From DASQDN01 sp963825845 (lineage in GTDB: Bacteria; Acidobacteriota; Terriglobia; Bryobacterales; Bryobacteraceae): a stretch of DNA of 64,000 nt. Below, piece by piece: positions 1 through 10,389 of this stretch. A program made the position numbers and the translations under genes. Every line of letters starts with the position of its first letter. The first letter of the stretch is position 1. A model generated the notes under the pieces. That model saw nothing but the letters and a program-made list of their open reading frames with translations. It was not told where the DNA came from and did no database searches. The DNA is taken from positions 1 through 64,000 of the forward strand of contig CAWGVL010000040.1 in the NCBI GenBank assembly GCA_963825845.1. The letters are read 5' to 3'.

Positions 1-248
1 CAGATGTGGGTTACCGCGCCCAGGTGGTTGGTTAAAGCCCAGGTCCGTGTCTCGTGCGAGAAGTGAGGACGAGTTCGCAGACAATTGCTGTTGTGGGAAT
101 TAATGCGTCAGAAAGCCAAACCCGCCTAAAGTCAGATTCGCCAGTAAATTTGCTGTGTTATGACATATACCATCCTGATTAGTACTTCATTTCGCAGAGT
201 TCTCGGCATAAAATAGCGGTGCTCATATTAAAGCAAGGCAAGGAGGAC

Positions 249-1026
249 ATGAAATTTCCTTATAGGACTACTCCCTGCATCAATGTATGCAGAGTTCGAA
301 GAGACACTAAAAAGGGCTTTTACGACAGCAGCAACGCCCACATCGTGGACGGGGTGTCATGGAAAACAACACTGATGTTAGTCAACTTTGAGCATGCAAA
401 TGCTGGAAGTACAAAATAGTTTTTCATGGCGATGACCCACCTGGTGCCTTGAAATCTTTTACTTTTGTTGGCCGAGGATCATGGAATACTTTCTCTGGAG
501 ACATTCTCCGTGCTGTGGCATTCGTGGTTTTTGAGACTTCCGGCAAACGCCTCCACAACTCAGTTCCGCATGGGCAAACTGAACTGGTTCGGGAACAGAT
601 TATGAGGTAGGGATGTCTGTGATTTTCGGTACAACCGGGCATTCCCGGCCTATACCTGTGCATTCGAGGGGCCAACCCCTGGCGCCGAGCAGCGGCATAG
701 AGTACGACTTGGTGATCTTGGTTTCGCACAATACTCAACCTCCTTTGAGGTTATGTCACGTGGTCGGCCGCTCGTTCGAACCCTTCCAGATTCTCTTCCC
801 CTCCCCGTGACGATCTAGACGAGCAAAGGAAGGGACACTTACGATTTAAGCGGGCTGTTTTTTTGTTTTCCGAGCCCTCGGAACAGTCGATGGCCGGAAG
901 CATAAGGAAACGCGGGGACAATCCAGTCTCTTCCAGGCGGCCATTTACACTCTCGGCGGCTCTGGGTTTTCGCTTCCACCCCGGAGGGGCGTTTACGACC
1001 GTAAACGCGACGGAGCCCGCCACGAT
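249..1026 (+). pseudogene. Left-arm degraded copy of the secreted acidobacterial protein
   Basis: This mirrors the intact gene at 17333-18091. The start codon and a strong AGGAGG Shine-Dalgarno are preserved, and stretches such as HIVDGVSWKTTLMLVN can be read, but the frame is broken many times. It is not a separate gene if the inverted repeat is an artefact. Confidence 0.75.
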
Positions 1027-1093
1027 GACTCCAATCTCGTTTGAGTATCTCTATTTGCCCTGCGCCACCGGTGGAGAAGATCGAAGCTTGCAG

Positions 1094-2296
1094 ATGGCTC
1101 GTTACCTTACTGCGGTTACCCTCTGGGTTCGCTGCTGCTCAGCCCGTACAGGAGCCCGCTGAATCGTTAGGGCCCGGTTCTGTTCGTGGAGTCGTAGAAG
1201 CATCACGGGAGCTCCGGTTCGGAAGGCGGACGTGATGCTGCGCACGGTGGTGCAAATGGCTGGGCAAGGAGTGTGTGGGGGAGTACCGCGCGCTCGGGTA
1301 GCTTTCGCTTTCGAAAACTTAGGTGCAGAGAACTACCTGATCTCCGCCCAGCGAAATGGGTTCGTTCTCTGGGACGGTGTCGTAGGCCCTCGCGGTCTCG
1401 CCTCCGTGAGGGATTGTCATCAAGCTGGTTCCGCATTCCTGTTACGACGGGCAAGGTGACCGACGAGGACAGCGAGCCGACGATGGGAGCGGCATGGGCC
1501 GAAGCGTCGGCGTGGTTCGTCCTGAGGAAGTTTTGACGTTCCTTCTGTTTCTCCAGGGAATCACATCTTGCTGGCGCAATCGGATGACTCTTGCTGCAAC
1601 AGGGCCGCTCGTAAATATTTCTTCATGTGCAGGTGGGCGCTCGCTGAAATGGACGATGTCGTTCTGCTGGATGGCTGTCGCTCGGCTTTTGAAGTGACCG
1701 GAACCACCAAGGCGGTCGACAACCCGAGTGCTGCAGAATGGTGCCGGGTCCGATGGATAGTTTCCCCTTCGACATGCATTCGAGCCGGAGCCTCACCGAA
1801 GGGAACGCGTTCACGATCGGTGATGTGACACCGCGAAGGTACCGGGTGGATGTCAATGCGGCGCCCGACGGCTCACTGTCTGCGGCCGTGCGAATCGGGC
1901 AAGACGCTTAACTCGAATAATCTTGCACTGATGATCACTGATCAGGTGGCGGGTCTTGAATTTGAGCCTTGCGAAAGGCGCAGTGAATGTTGCAGGCTCC
2001 GTCACTGGACGCGGACGAATGGCGTGGGTCAGCTTCCTCGATCGCCTCGGTCCCTCTTCCGGATAAGGGCGATCAGTGGCGGTTATTCAAAGACGTCAAT
2101 GGCCGACCAGATAATCCGTATTTGTTCTCCCCCCCTTCTCCCCAGGCGAATGCACGAAGTCTGGCATTCGGCTCCAACGGTGATCCGAGTGTCGTAAAAG
2201 AGTCCGGAGTATTTGAAACAGATCGAATTCGAAAGGGACCCTGGTGAAACCTGGCGAAAACGCTCGCGAGTCAGTGCAATTGAAGAGAGCGGAATG
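1094..2296 (+). pseudogene. Left-arm degraded copy of the carboxypeptidase-regulatory-like protein
   Basis: Mirror of 16063-17263. Fragments of the same protein appear in several frames, for example FEVTGTTKAVDNPS near 1690 and the SIASVPLPDK stretch near 2040. It overlaps the next copy through ATGA, as in the right arm. Confidence 0.7.
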
Positions 2297-3813
2297 AAAA
2301 TACGGAAGGTGCTCGTCGCAAATCGGGAGAGATCGCGGTTCGAATTCCCGGCGCTCTTCGTGAAGCGACTATTCCGAGCGTCGCAATCTACTCCGACGGC
2401 CGATCGCGCTTCACTCCACGTCCGAATTGCGGATGAGGCGGCCCACATAGGGTCGGCTCCTTGTCGTCCCAAAAGCTATCTCCGTATCCATAAGCTTCTG
2501 CGGCTGCGAAGCAGCATGGCGCGGATGCGATTTATCCGGCAATTGGCTTTCTCAGCGAGCAACGGCGGATTCGCCGATGCCGTGCCGCTGCAGGGCTGAT
2601 CTTTATCGGTGTCTATCTGGAGAGCTCATTGGAGGGCTCGGCTCCAACAGGCACCACCGCGTGAGCTTGCGGTTGCTTTACGTGTGCCGGTACTGCCCGC
2701 AGGCACAGAAGGGGATGCCGACGAGGCCTGCCTACAGTTGCGTAGGACATAGAAAACCCGGTCACGCCGAACGAGGCGGCCGGCGGTAAGTGGAAGGGAA
2801 TGCGTCGTGCTCCACGCCTGCAGGGTGGATCTTGCCAGCTGCTTTTGGGGACGGTTGGGGCGAGCGAAGCCGAGCGCGCCTTCGGCAACGGCCGAGTGTA
2901 TGTTGAATAGTCTTTGATCCACAAAACCCTGATATTGAGATCCAGATTATAGAACATCGCTCACTGAAACCTCATTCAGGTGGGCGAACGTGGAGTGTTC
3001 GATTGGCAGCACCTGCTGCTCACTAGAAGGTCATCGAAGAATGTCCCTCGCCGTTTGTGATGAAACGAAGCTGATTTGCGGAATGAGACTGGATTGCACG
3101 CCATCAACGTTGCTGCTGCTGCGGGCTATTCCAATGGGGAACCGTCGAGTTTTTCGTCGACTCATGGACCAGGGGGTACTCACTCCTGAGATGAATACAC
3201 GTCTTCAGGTCGAACATCCTGTCACCGAAATGGTTACAGGTGTCGATCTGGTGCAGTTGCAACTCCTATAGCTGCGGGGGAACGCCTCCCGCTCCAGCAA
3301 ACCGACATCTCCTGGAACGGCGCGGCCATCGAGTGCCGGCTAGGAGCCGAAGATCCGGACAATCAGTTCTTCCGTGCCCCGGACTCATCACCGACTTGAC
3401 GATGGCTTCCGGGCCCGGAGTCCGCCTCGACAGCGGTATCTATGAAGGATGGACGGACCGATGGAGTACGATCCGTTCTGGCGAAGCTCGTCGTTTGGGG
3501 CCCAACGCGTGAGGCCGCGACGGCTCGCATGTTGCGGGCCCTCGCCGAAACGCACATAGGCGGAATCAAGAACAACGTGGCATCTTCCGTGACATCCTCA
3601 AGATCCGCAGTTTGCGGCCGGGGAAATCCATACCGGTTTCATTGCGGAACATTTGGCCCGGCGTCAGGCCGTCCCTCGAGGACCGGACAGCGAACTAGCC
3701 CATATACTCGCGGCGATCGCGGAGTCGCGCAAAACGAAGTCGCCGGCTATGTCTGTGGCCGCCGAATCCGGTCTGAATGGCTGCGTAAAGGACGCTCACG
3801 CCTTCTGCGTTAG
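2294..3813 (+). pseudogene. accC: Left-arm degraded copy of biotin carboxylase
   Basis: Mirror of 14562-16066. The start (MKIRKVLVANRE), the NTRLQVEHPVTEMVTGVDLVQLQL segment near 3190-3260 and the C-terminal segment near 3440-3760 are recognisable but lie in different frames, with at least six frame changes. Confidence 0.75.
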
Positions 3814-3816
3814 CGC

Positions 3817-4932
3817 TATTCGACTTCGCGAGCGCCGTGTAACCCTGCTTCGCGATGATCGTGTATTGATCGGGCTACGTTCTGGTCCACACCACGGAGC
3901 GGTTCGCCGGTACCCGGATTCACCAATTCGACTTCGATCTTCCGGAACTTTCCGTCGCGAGTCTGGTTGGTCGGTGTCCGTCATCGTGTACTGATTCCGG
4001 AGCGAATCCGAGATATTCCGAAAAATACTCGGAAATTCGCTGTAGAATCGAGGGAAGAAAGACATACCGCCGGTTTCCTTCGCGAAGGTCCGCATCTGAT
4101 TGTCCGCCTCAGAAAATCGGGCGCGCGAACTCCCATGTAGCAATAGGCGTCCGCAGCTACGGTAAGTCTGCATCAGTCCGATTCCGTAAATCGGAACGCC
4201 AGCATTCTGAAGAGCCTTCCTCGTCTTGTCGAAGGTCAACTTGCTGAACGTGTCTACTCCCGTGGAGAGCAACACGATCGCTTTCCGTCCCTCAATCTCG
4301 TTCATCCGCTCCGAGTATCCACCAACGCATCGAAGAGGTTGGATTCGGAGAAGGCTGGGATGCGCAGGCGCTGCATTGCTTCGTTGCCTTCTGTTTGTTG
4401 GTCGAGAAGTCTGACAGGATTTCCGGTCGAAGATCGTAAGCGACAACCGCGACAAAGTCCTCAGACTTAAGAGTTTCCAGGAATCCGTAGGCGGCCGTCA
4501 GGGTCAGATACCAAGTCTCAGTCCAATACCGTTGGTACAGGTTGCTGAATTCGATCACCATCGTGACAGTCATGGGGCCTTCGCCGATGCCGAAACTCGA
4601 TACAATTTGCGGGGTACCGTCTTCGAGAACGCGGAAAGCTTCCTCTGGGAATCCGCTGGATGAAGTTACCTTGATTGTCGACGCGGCGATGTCCAGGTTA
4701 CCGTAGTGACATGACTCCGAAACCCGGACCTTCGCGTTCGCGCCTTCTTTCTTTCCGAACTTAGAAGGTATCTTGGGCTGCTCGGCTTCCGGGGACCGGT
4801 TGCCCATCTTTATTTGTGTGCGGCGAGGTTTCGCGACGGATTCGGTGCTCTCTTTGTTTGGACCGCCCTGGTAAAACCCAGGCGCAAGTCCGGCCGTCTA
4901 GGCAGCGCCAAACTGATAGCAAGCTGTTTCAT
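3817..4932 (-). pseudogene. Left-arm degraded copy of the VWFA-domain protein
   Basis: Mirror of 13425-14559. Two long frames survive (4292-4807 and 3796-4455, minus strand) covering most of the VWFA domain. Indels near 4720, 4330 and 4130 break it. Confidence 0.75.
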
Positions 4933-5000
4933 GAGAACGGGCGTCCCCTCGAAGGCGACTATATCAGAAGACGTGTCCTGCCGGTCGCAATTTCTCCCGC

Positions 5001-5779
5001 TTAATGAACGAACCGGTCGCGATCGCGGTCCCGGTTCTTCATATAAACCTCGAATTTCGCCGCGCTCGATTACGTTTTCCAATTCTTATACCAACCCCGC
5101 AGTGAGTCAATGGGGTTCGATCGAACGGTGCGCCGCCTGCCCATCGTAGGATAGAGCCGCGGCTCCTGGAGCGCAGGTAGATAACACGATCACCTCCGCC
5201 GAAGTGTGCGATGTGGCTCACCCCGCCGCCCGTCCCTGAAGTGAAAAAAGGAAGGCCGCCGCGCCGAAGATGATGGCGTAATACTTGGCCTTCATCGGCA
5301 CGATGAACTCCACCAGCAGCCTCTGGTCGGGGAAAAGATACGCAAAGGCACCAGGAGTCCAAAATGGCTCCGGATGCGCCGATCGTGCGCGTTTCCAGGT
5401 TCGCCGAGAAGATCAGGTTTGCAACACCCACACCACGCCCGCGCCGATTCCACAGAGATGTAGTACTTCAGGAACTCACGAGTTCCCCAAGTCCTCTCCA
5501 GCATCGCCCCAAATACCCAAAATCCGAGCATTTGAACAGGAGGTGCAGCAGTCCCGTCGGGTCATGAAGGAACATGTATGTGACGAGTTGCCACACCGCG
5601 AACCGCTGGATCACGTCCCCGGAATCAATCCGGCGGGTACCAGAGGGCGCCATATCCCATCACGACACCGGTTATGTTGTACAGGAAGAGAGGGCTACGT
5701 TGATGATAAGTAGCCACTTCACGCCTGTGGGGATAAGCTCGCTGGAGCCCGACGGATAGATGGGTCTGCGGTTTGCCAT
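5001..5779 (-). pseudogene. Left-arm degraded copy of the rhomboid protease
   Basis: Mirror of the intact gene at 12564-13355. The GASGA segment and the SHIAH segment are both readable but in different frames, with at least five indels relative to the other arm. Confidence 0.75.
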
Positions 5780-5865
5780 GGAAAGGCGATAAGGTTTTCT
5801 AGAAGAATACCAGCAATCGTAAGTTGTTGATTCAGAACCGCCACGGTCCTGGTGGCGGATTATGG

Positions 5866-6157
5866 TCAGGATGCGATGCGATCGTTACGATTCCCAACGC
5901 GATTGAGGTGATTGGCCGCAAGTTGCGTCGCAATGGCGATCGCGAGCCAGACTTGCCAGCGCGAGAACAAGCCATTGTGGATAAAGAACTCGTCCAGCCA
6001 GTTCATGTCCGCGCCAAGCCGCCTCAACGCCAAATAGGTACCCGACCAGCGCGATGGGCGTCATCAAGTCACCAATACTGGCGCGAAGCGGCGCTGTTCG
6101 AAATCACTTCTTGTACGCGAAGCTTCGCCGGTACGTCATAACCTTAGGAACCGCCAT
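5866..6157 (-). pseudogene. Left-arm degraded copy of small membrane protein B
   Basis: Mirror of 12186-12476. The start (ATG at 6157-6155) and the stop are preserved. The interior has lost frame. Confidence 0.65.
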
Positions 6158-6350
6158 CAAATTCGCACGCCGCCGAAGATCCTCTACATACCTCGGGGTT
6201 ATAGATGCACCATTTGGGCGACTATTGGGATTGCATGCTTAAAACGAACAAGCATGGGCTCGGCCAGCAGAGGAGCGCAGACTCCATCATTCACTTATAT
6301 GACGCGAAAAAACGCGAGTTCGCGGGACAAATTATCAGGCCTGAATAGAT

Positions 6351-6648
6351 TTATGAGAGTGCGGCGTCCTCCTCGCCGTAATCATCCCGGCGACCGTAAC
6401 GATGGAGGAGAAATGCCGCGAAGTGAATGGCGATGGCCACTGCGATCCAGACCTGCCAGTGCGAGAATAAAACCGTTTGCAATCGCGAACTCGCCGGTCC
6501 ACTTCAGATCAGCCGAATACGCCAGCATGCGCGCCCACGCCATACGCATTGGTGTCATCAATGATGACATCATCAATGCGCCCTGACGATTAAGCTCCGT
6601 TGTCTTTCGCAACGCAGAACCGTAACTCAGACGAATTCGAATGACCAT
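6351..6648 (-). pseudogene. Left-arm copy of small membrane protein A, N-terminus intact here
   Basis: Mirror of 11684-11987. The N-terminal segment MVIRIRLSYGSALRKTTELN is open in this arm but frameshifted in the right arm, while the middle is broken here and open there. The pair shows that the errors in the two arms are independent. Confidence 0.65.
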
Positions 6649-6773
6649 TTGCACAGCCTAATGAGAATCAGATCTTAACGTGAAGATCAGTGTAACAGGG
6701 CGATTTCCCGATGATAGAGTGTATCGGAAGAAAGCTGAAAATCTGTAAGCACTGCAAGGGGGATACGCTACTT

Positions 6774-7910
6774 ATGCGTAGAGTTAAAAAACGGTCATCG
6801 GCGCGGGCTTCATGGGTAAAGTGCACGCGGAAAACATACGGCGCCTCGGTATGTCGATATCGTTGGTGTTACCGCTGCCAACGCGCCGGACGCTGCTGCC
6901 TTTGCGCAGTCGATTGGTGTCGAACGTTCGACCGGGGACTATCGAGAACTTCTGGCCGATCCTGCCATCGACCCGTGATGTTTGCACCCCAACTCCCTGC
7001 ACTTTCCCGTAACGAAAGCTGCGCTGGAAGCCGGGAAGGCTGTGCTTTGCGAAAAGCCGCTCAGCATGTCGGTTGCAGAGGCGCAGGAAATGGTCGATCT
7101 TCCGGTCGCGAAAGACCTGCCAACTGTGTAAATCACAATCTTCGGTTCTACCTTCGTTCAGCAGATCCGGCGCATGATCGGAGCCGGCGATTTGGGGGAC
7201 ATTCTGGTCGTCCAGGGAACGTACTCGCAAGCAGCGGTTGCTTGCACCACACTGACTACACTGGCGCATCGAGAAAGCCGCGAACCGCTGCCTTTTGCTC
7301 GATTGGGGATATCTTATAGGTGGGATGGATCTGGTCCACACCTCACCGGCTTAGAGATAACGGCCCTGTGCGCCGACCTCCAGATCGTCCACAAGACTCG
7401 CAAGAAGCCGAAGAAGGCGATTCAAACGTTCGCTGGCAAGACGCTTCGTCCGGAAGATTACGAAGAGGTACCGATCGAGACCGAGGACTTCGAGCCGTGC
7501 TCGTTCATCTAGGTGATCGTGCGCGAGGAGCTTACACCGTCAGCCAGGTGAATGCCGGGTGCAAGAACCGGTTCCAAATGGAGATCTTCGGAACAAAGTG
7601 CGGTGTGATCTGGAACCAGGAGCGGCCGGACGAACTCTGGATCGGCCATCGCAACTCGCCGAACCAGATCCTCCTTAAGGATCCCTCGCTCCTCTATCCG
7701 GAGGCCGCGAAATACGCCGATCTCCCGGGCGGACATAGCGAGGGCTACGACGACACGCACAAGCAGGTATTCCGCCGCTTCTACGCCAAGGTGGCCGACC
7801 CATCCGCGCCCGTGGACTATCCGACTTTCGCCGAAGGACTGCACGGCATGAAACTGCTGCAGAAAGTGATCGAAAGCAACGAGAAGCGCGGCTGGGTGGA
7901 TACGGTCTAA
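6774..7910 (+). pseudogene. Left-arm copy of Gfo/Idh/MocA oxidoreductase, C-terminus intact here
   Basis: Mirror of 10390-11553. The N-terminal Rossmann region is frameshifted here but open in the right arm. The last ~150 codons, ending in EKRGWVDTV, read cleanly only in this arm. Merging the arms gives a full-length protein of about 380 residues. Confidence 0.75.
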
Positions 7911-7913
7911 TCC

Positions 7914-7954
7914 AGGAGCGGACCTGACAATCCGAACGTTTCAGGGCCGCTCCT
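7914..7954 (+). terminator. Stem-loop after the oxidoreductase (left copy)
   Basis: A 14-bp stem (AGGAGCGGACCTGA with TCAGGGCCGCTCCT, one mismatch) and a 13-nt loop sit 3 nt after the stop codon. No T-run follows, so it may be an RNA 3' end structure and not a classical intrinsic terminator. Confidence 0.55.
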
Positions 7955-8105
7955 GCTTCCAATCGCGTCCGATCGATTCCACCGTCCGCCGAATTTCTTA
8001 ACAACTTCTTTATGCGGATGGCACACACTTTGCCAAAGCTTTAACAGCTTTTCGACCATCATTGGGTCAGCGGCGGTCAGTCAACTCCGCCAATGAGCGA
8101 TTCCC

Positions 8106-8192
8106 ATGATGGATCTGATTTGCGTAGCGATAGCGGCAGCCTTCTTCGCCGGCACCGCCAGACTCCTGTACGGCGGCAGCGGGGCACAATGA
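8106..8192 (+). CDS. Small membrane ORF upstream of kdpF (28 aa, left copy)
   Basis: The ORF encodes 28 residues, starting MMDLICVAIAAAFFAGTARL, with a single hydrophobic helix. Its stop overlaps the kdpF start in an ATGA. The right-arm copy at 10108-10194 is identical in length. It lies at the head of the kdp operon and is shorter than usual annotation cut-offs. Confidence 0.55.
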   Translation: MMDLICVAIAAAFFAGTARLLYGGSGAQ

Positions 8193-8281
8193 ATCCCCTG
8201 TATCTTGTAGGAGGCCTGATTGCGGCGGGGCTCCTGGTTTACCTTCTCGTAGCGCTGTTCGACCCGGAGATCTTCTCGTGA
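8189..8281 (+). CDS. kdpF: KdpF-like small subunit (left copy)
   Basis: A 30-residue single-helix peptide, MNPLYLVGGLIAAGLLVYLL followed by VALFDPEIFS, matching the KdpF family in size, hydrophobicity and charged C-terminus. It overlaps the ORF upstream (ATGA) and kdpA downstream (GTGA). In the right-arm copy the aspartate near the end is glutamate. KdpF stabilises the Kdp potassium-pump complex in the membrane. Confidence 0.7.
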   Translation: MNPLYLVGGLIAAGLLVYLLVALFDPEIFS

Positions 8282-9152
8282 CCGGCAACGAACTTCTCCA
8301 AATCACCACGTATCTTGGGGGTGCTGCTCGCGCTGGTCAAGCCGTTAGGCGCGTACATGGCGAATGTCTACAACGGCACGGTCAACTGGGCCCGCGAAGG
8401 TTGGCTCTACCGGCTTGCCGGCGTCAATGCCGCCGCTTCGATGACGTGGCGCGTGTACGCGCTCGCATTTCTCGGATTCAATGGAACCGGACTTCTTGCC
8501 GTCTATGCGCTGCTGCGTCTGCAACATCTCCTGCCTTGGAATCCTCAGGGGTTTGCCGGCATCGAACCGCATACCGCTTTCAATATCGCGGTCAGCTTCG
8601 CCACCAATACGAACTGGCAAAACTATGCAGGAGAGACGACGCTCAGCTATTTCACGCAAATGGTGGCGCTGACCGTGCAGAACTTCGTGTCCGCCGCCTC
8701 AGGGATGGCTGTGCTGGCGGCGCTCGCGCGTGGTCTCTATCGCGGAATACAGACACCATCGGCAACTTCTGGGTGGATCTGGTGCGAGGGGTGTCTACAT
8801 CCTCCTTCCGCTTTCGATCCTGCTGACGGTCGTGCTGGTGTCACAAGGCGTTATCCAGAACCTCGATTCGTATCGGCCCGTCGCCGGCTCGCAGTTACTT
8901 CTCCCGATGGGACCTGCCGCCTCTCAGATCGCGATCAAACAACTCGGTACGAACGGCGGCGGTTTCTTCAACGTGAACTCCGCTCATCCTTTCGAGAATC
9001 CGACTCCAGTGTCGAACTTCGCCGAGATGTTGGCCCTGCTCCTGATTCCCGCGGCCCTCTGCTACACATTCGGCCGCATGGTAAATGATCGCAGGCAAGG
9101 TTGGGCTCTGCTGGCCGCGATGTTGATCCTTTTCGTGCCGCTTCTGCTGATC
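8278..9152 (+). pseudogene. kdpA: KdpA, left-arm copy, cut at the repeat axis and frameshifted
   Basis: Segments of the potassium-translocating subunit KdpA are plain: LPWNPQGF, the HTAFNIAVSFATNTNWQNYA selectivity region, and LGTNGGGFFNVNSAHPFENP. They lie in three frames, with shifts near 8320, 8740 and 8800. The protein stops being KdpA at the axis (~residue 290 of a usual ~560-600). The rest of kdpA and kdpBC are absent from the window, as expected if the contig folds back here. Confidence 0.8.
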
Positions 9153-9163
9153 GCGGCACGAAA
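9131..9163. other. Inverted-repeat axis with 11-nt spacer inside kdpA
   Basis: Base 9141 pairs with 9153, leaving the spacer TTCTGCTGATC at 9142-9152. The arms are continuous on both sides, with no IS end, attachment site or origin-like sequence at the turn. The junction cuts kdpA at the same codon in both arms. An abrupt turn with a short spacer is typical of hairpin-type chimeric reads or inverted amplification chimeras. Confidence 0.85.
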
Positions 9164-10022
9164 AGGATCAACATCGCGGCCAGCAGAGCCCAACCTTGCC
9201 TGCGATCATTTACCATGCGGCCGAATGTGTAGCAGAGGGCCGCGGGAATCAGGAGCAGGGCCAACATCTCGGCGAAGTTCGACACTGGAGTCGGATTCTC
9301 GAAAGGATGAGCGGAGTTCACGTTGAAGAAGCCCCCGCCATTCGTACCCAGTTGTTTGATCGCGATCTGAGAGGCGGCAGGTCCCATCGGGAGAAGTAAC
9401 TGCGAGCCGGCGACGGGCCGATACGAATCGAGGTTCTGGATAACGCCTTGTGACACCAGCACGACCGTCAGCAGGATCGAAAGCGGGAAGGAGGATGTAG
9501 TAAAACCCCTCGCACCAGATCCACCCAGAAGTTGCCGATGGTGTCTGTATTCCGCGATACGAGACCACGCGCGAGCGCCGCCAGCACAGCCATCCCTGAG
9601 GCGGCGGACACGAAGTTTTGCACTGGTCAGCGCCACCATTTGCGTAAAATAGCTGAGCGTCGTCTCTCCGGCGTAGTTTTGCCAGTTCGTATTGGTGGCG
9701 AAGCTGACCGCGATATTGAAAGCGGTATGCGGTTCGACGCCGGCAAACCCCTGAGGATTCCAAGGCAGGAGATGTTGCAGACGCAGCAGCGCATAGACGA
9801 ACAAAAAGTCCGGTTCCATTGAATCCGAGAAATGCGAGCGCGTACACGCGCCACGTCATCGAAGCGGCGGCATTGACGCCGGCAAGCCGGTAGAGCCAAC
9901 CTTCGCGGGCCCAGTTCACCGCGCCGTCGTAGACATTCGCCATATACGCGCCTAACGGCTTGACCAGCGCGAGCAGCACCCGCAAGATACGTGGTGATTT
10001 GGAGAAGTTCGTTGCCGGTCAC
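9153..10022 (-). pseudogene. kdpA: KdpA, right-arm copy, cut at the repeat axis and frameshifted
   Basis: Same N-terminal half of KdpA as 8278-9152, starting at a GTG that overlaps the kdpF stop. Frameshifts near 9980, 9820, 9640 and 9500 fall at places partly different from the left copy. Combining the arms gives a continuous reading of about 290 residues up to the axis. KdpA forms the K+ channel of the high-affinity Kdp ATPase in the cytoplasmic membrane. The complete gene must lie outside this assembly path. Confidence 0.8.
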
Positions 10023-10111
10023 GAGAAGATCTCCGGCTCGAACAGCGCTACGAGAAGGTAAACCAGGAGCCCCGCCGCAATCAGGCCTCCTACAAGATAC
10101 AGGGGATTCAT
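10019..10111 (-). CDS. kdpF: KdpF-like small subunit (right copy)
   Basis: A 30-residue membrane peptide starting MNPLYLVGG and ending EPEIFS, overlapping the 28-codon ORF upstream (ATGA) and kdpA downstream (GTGA). This spacing implies translational coupling along the operon. Confidence 0.7.
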   Translation of the reverse strand: MNPLYLVGGLIAAGLLVYLLVALFEPEIFS

Positions 10112-10194
10112 TGTGCCCCGCTGCCGCCGTACAGGAGTCTGGCGGTGCCGGCGAAGAAGGCTGCCGCTATCGCTACGCAAATCAGATCCATCAT
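10108..10194 (-). CDS. Small membrane ORF upstream of kdpF (28 aa, right copy)
   Basis: The copy of 8106-8192 on the other arm, with the same length and the same double ATG start. It has one predicted membrane helix and ends in a short Gly/Ser-rich tail. I infer a leader or accessory peptide of the kdp operon from its position and coupling; its function is not known. Confidence 0.55.
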   Translation of the reverse strand: MMDLICVAIAAAFFAGTARLLYGGSGAQ

Positions 10195-10345
10195 GGGAAT
10201 TGCTCATTGGCGGAGTTGACTGACCGCCGCTGACCCAATGATGGTCGAAAAGCTGTTAAAGCTTTGGTAAAGTGTGTGCCATCCGCATAAAGAAGTTGTT
10301 AAGAAATTCGGCGGACGGTGGAATCGATCGGACGCGATTGGAAGC

Positions 10346-10386
10346 AGGAGCGGCCCTGAAACGTTCGGATTGTCAGGTCCGCTCCT
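10346..10386 (-). terminator. Stem-loop after the oxidoreductase (right copy)
   Basis: Mirror of the stem-loop at 7914-7954. The 14-bp stem lies immediately beyond the oxidoreductase stop codon, between this gene and the divergent kdp genes. Confidence 0.5.
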
Positions 10387-10389
10387 GGA

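Larger units (their letters stand above)
1..9141. repeat. Left arm of giant inverted repeat (low-quality fold-back copy)
   Basis: This arm is the reverse complement of 9153 to about 18345, carrying the same genes in mirror order on opposite strands. Pairing begins at base 9141 against 9153. By about 1.1 kb from the axis the two arms are 6 nt out of register, and at the far end by about 46 nt, so the left arm has lost bases overall. The differences are mostly indels that break frames the right arm keeps open, for example the rhomboid and VWFA genes. The match still holds at base 1, so the repeat reaches the window edge. I infer a fold-back read artefact, with this arm not a real second copy. 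Confidence 0.95.

Noticed and set aside
219..8100. Dozens of novel-looking ORFs of 60-150 codons in the left arm
   Set aside because: They are frame fragments of the mirrored right-arm genes.
9131..9163. Axis as a telomere hairpin or replication origin
   Set aside because: The turn lies inside kdpA coding sequence and has no resolution-site or iteron features; a chimeric read is simpler.
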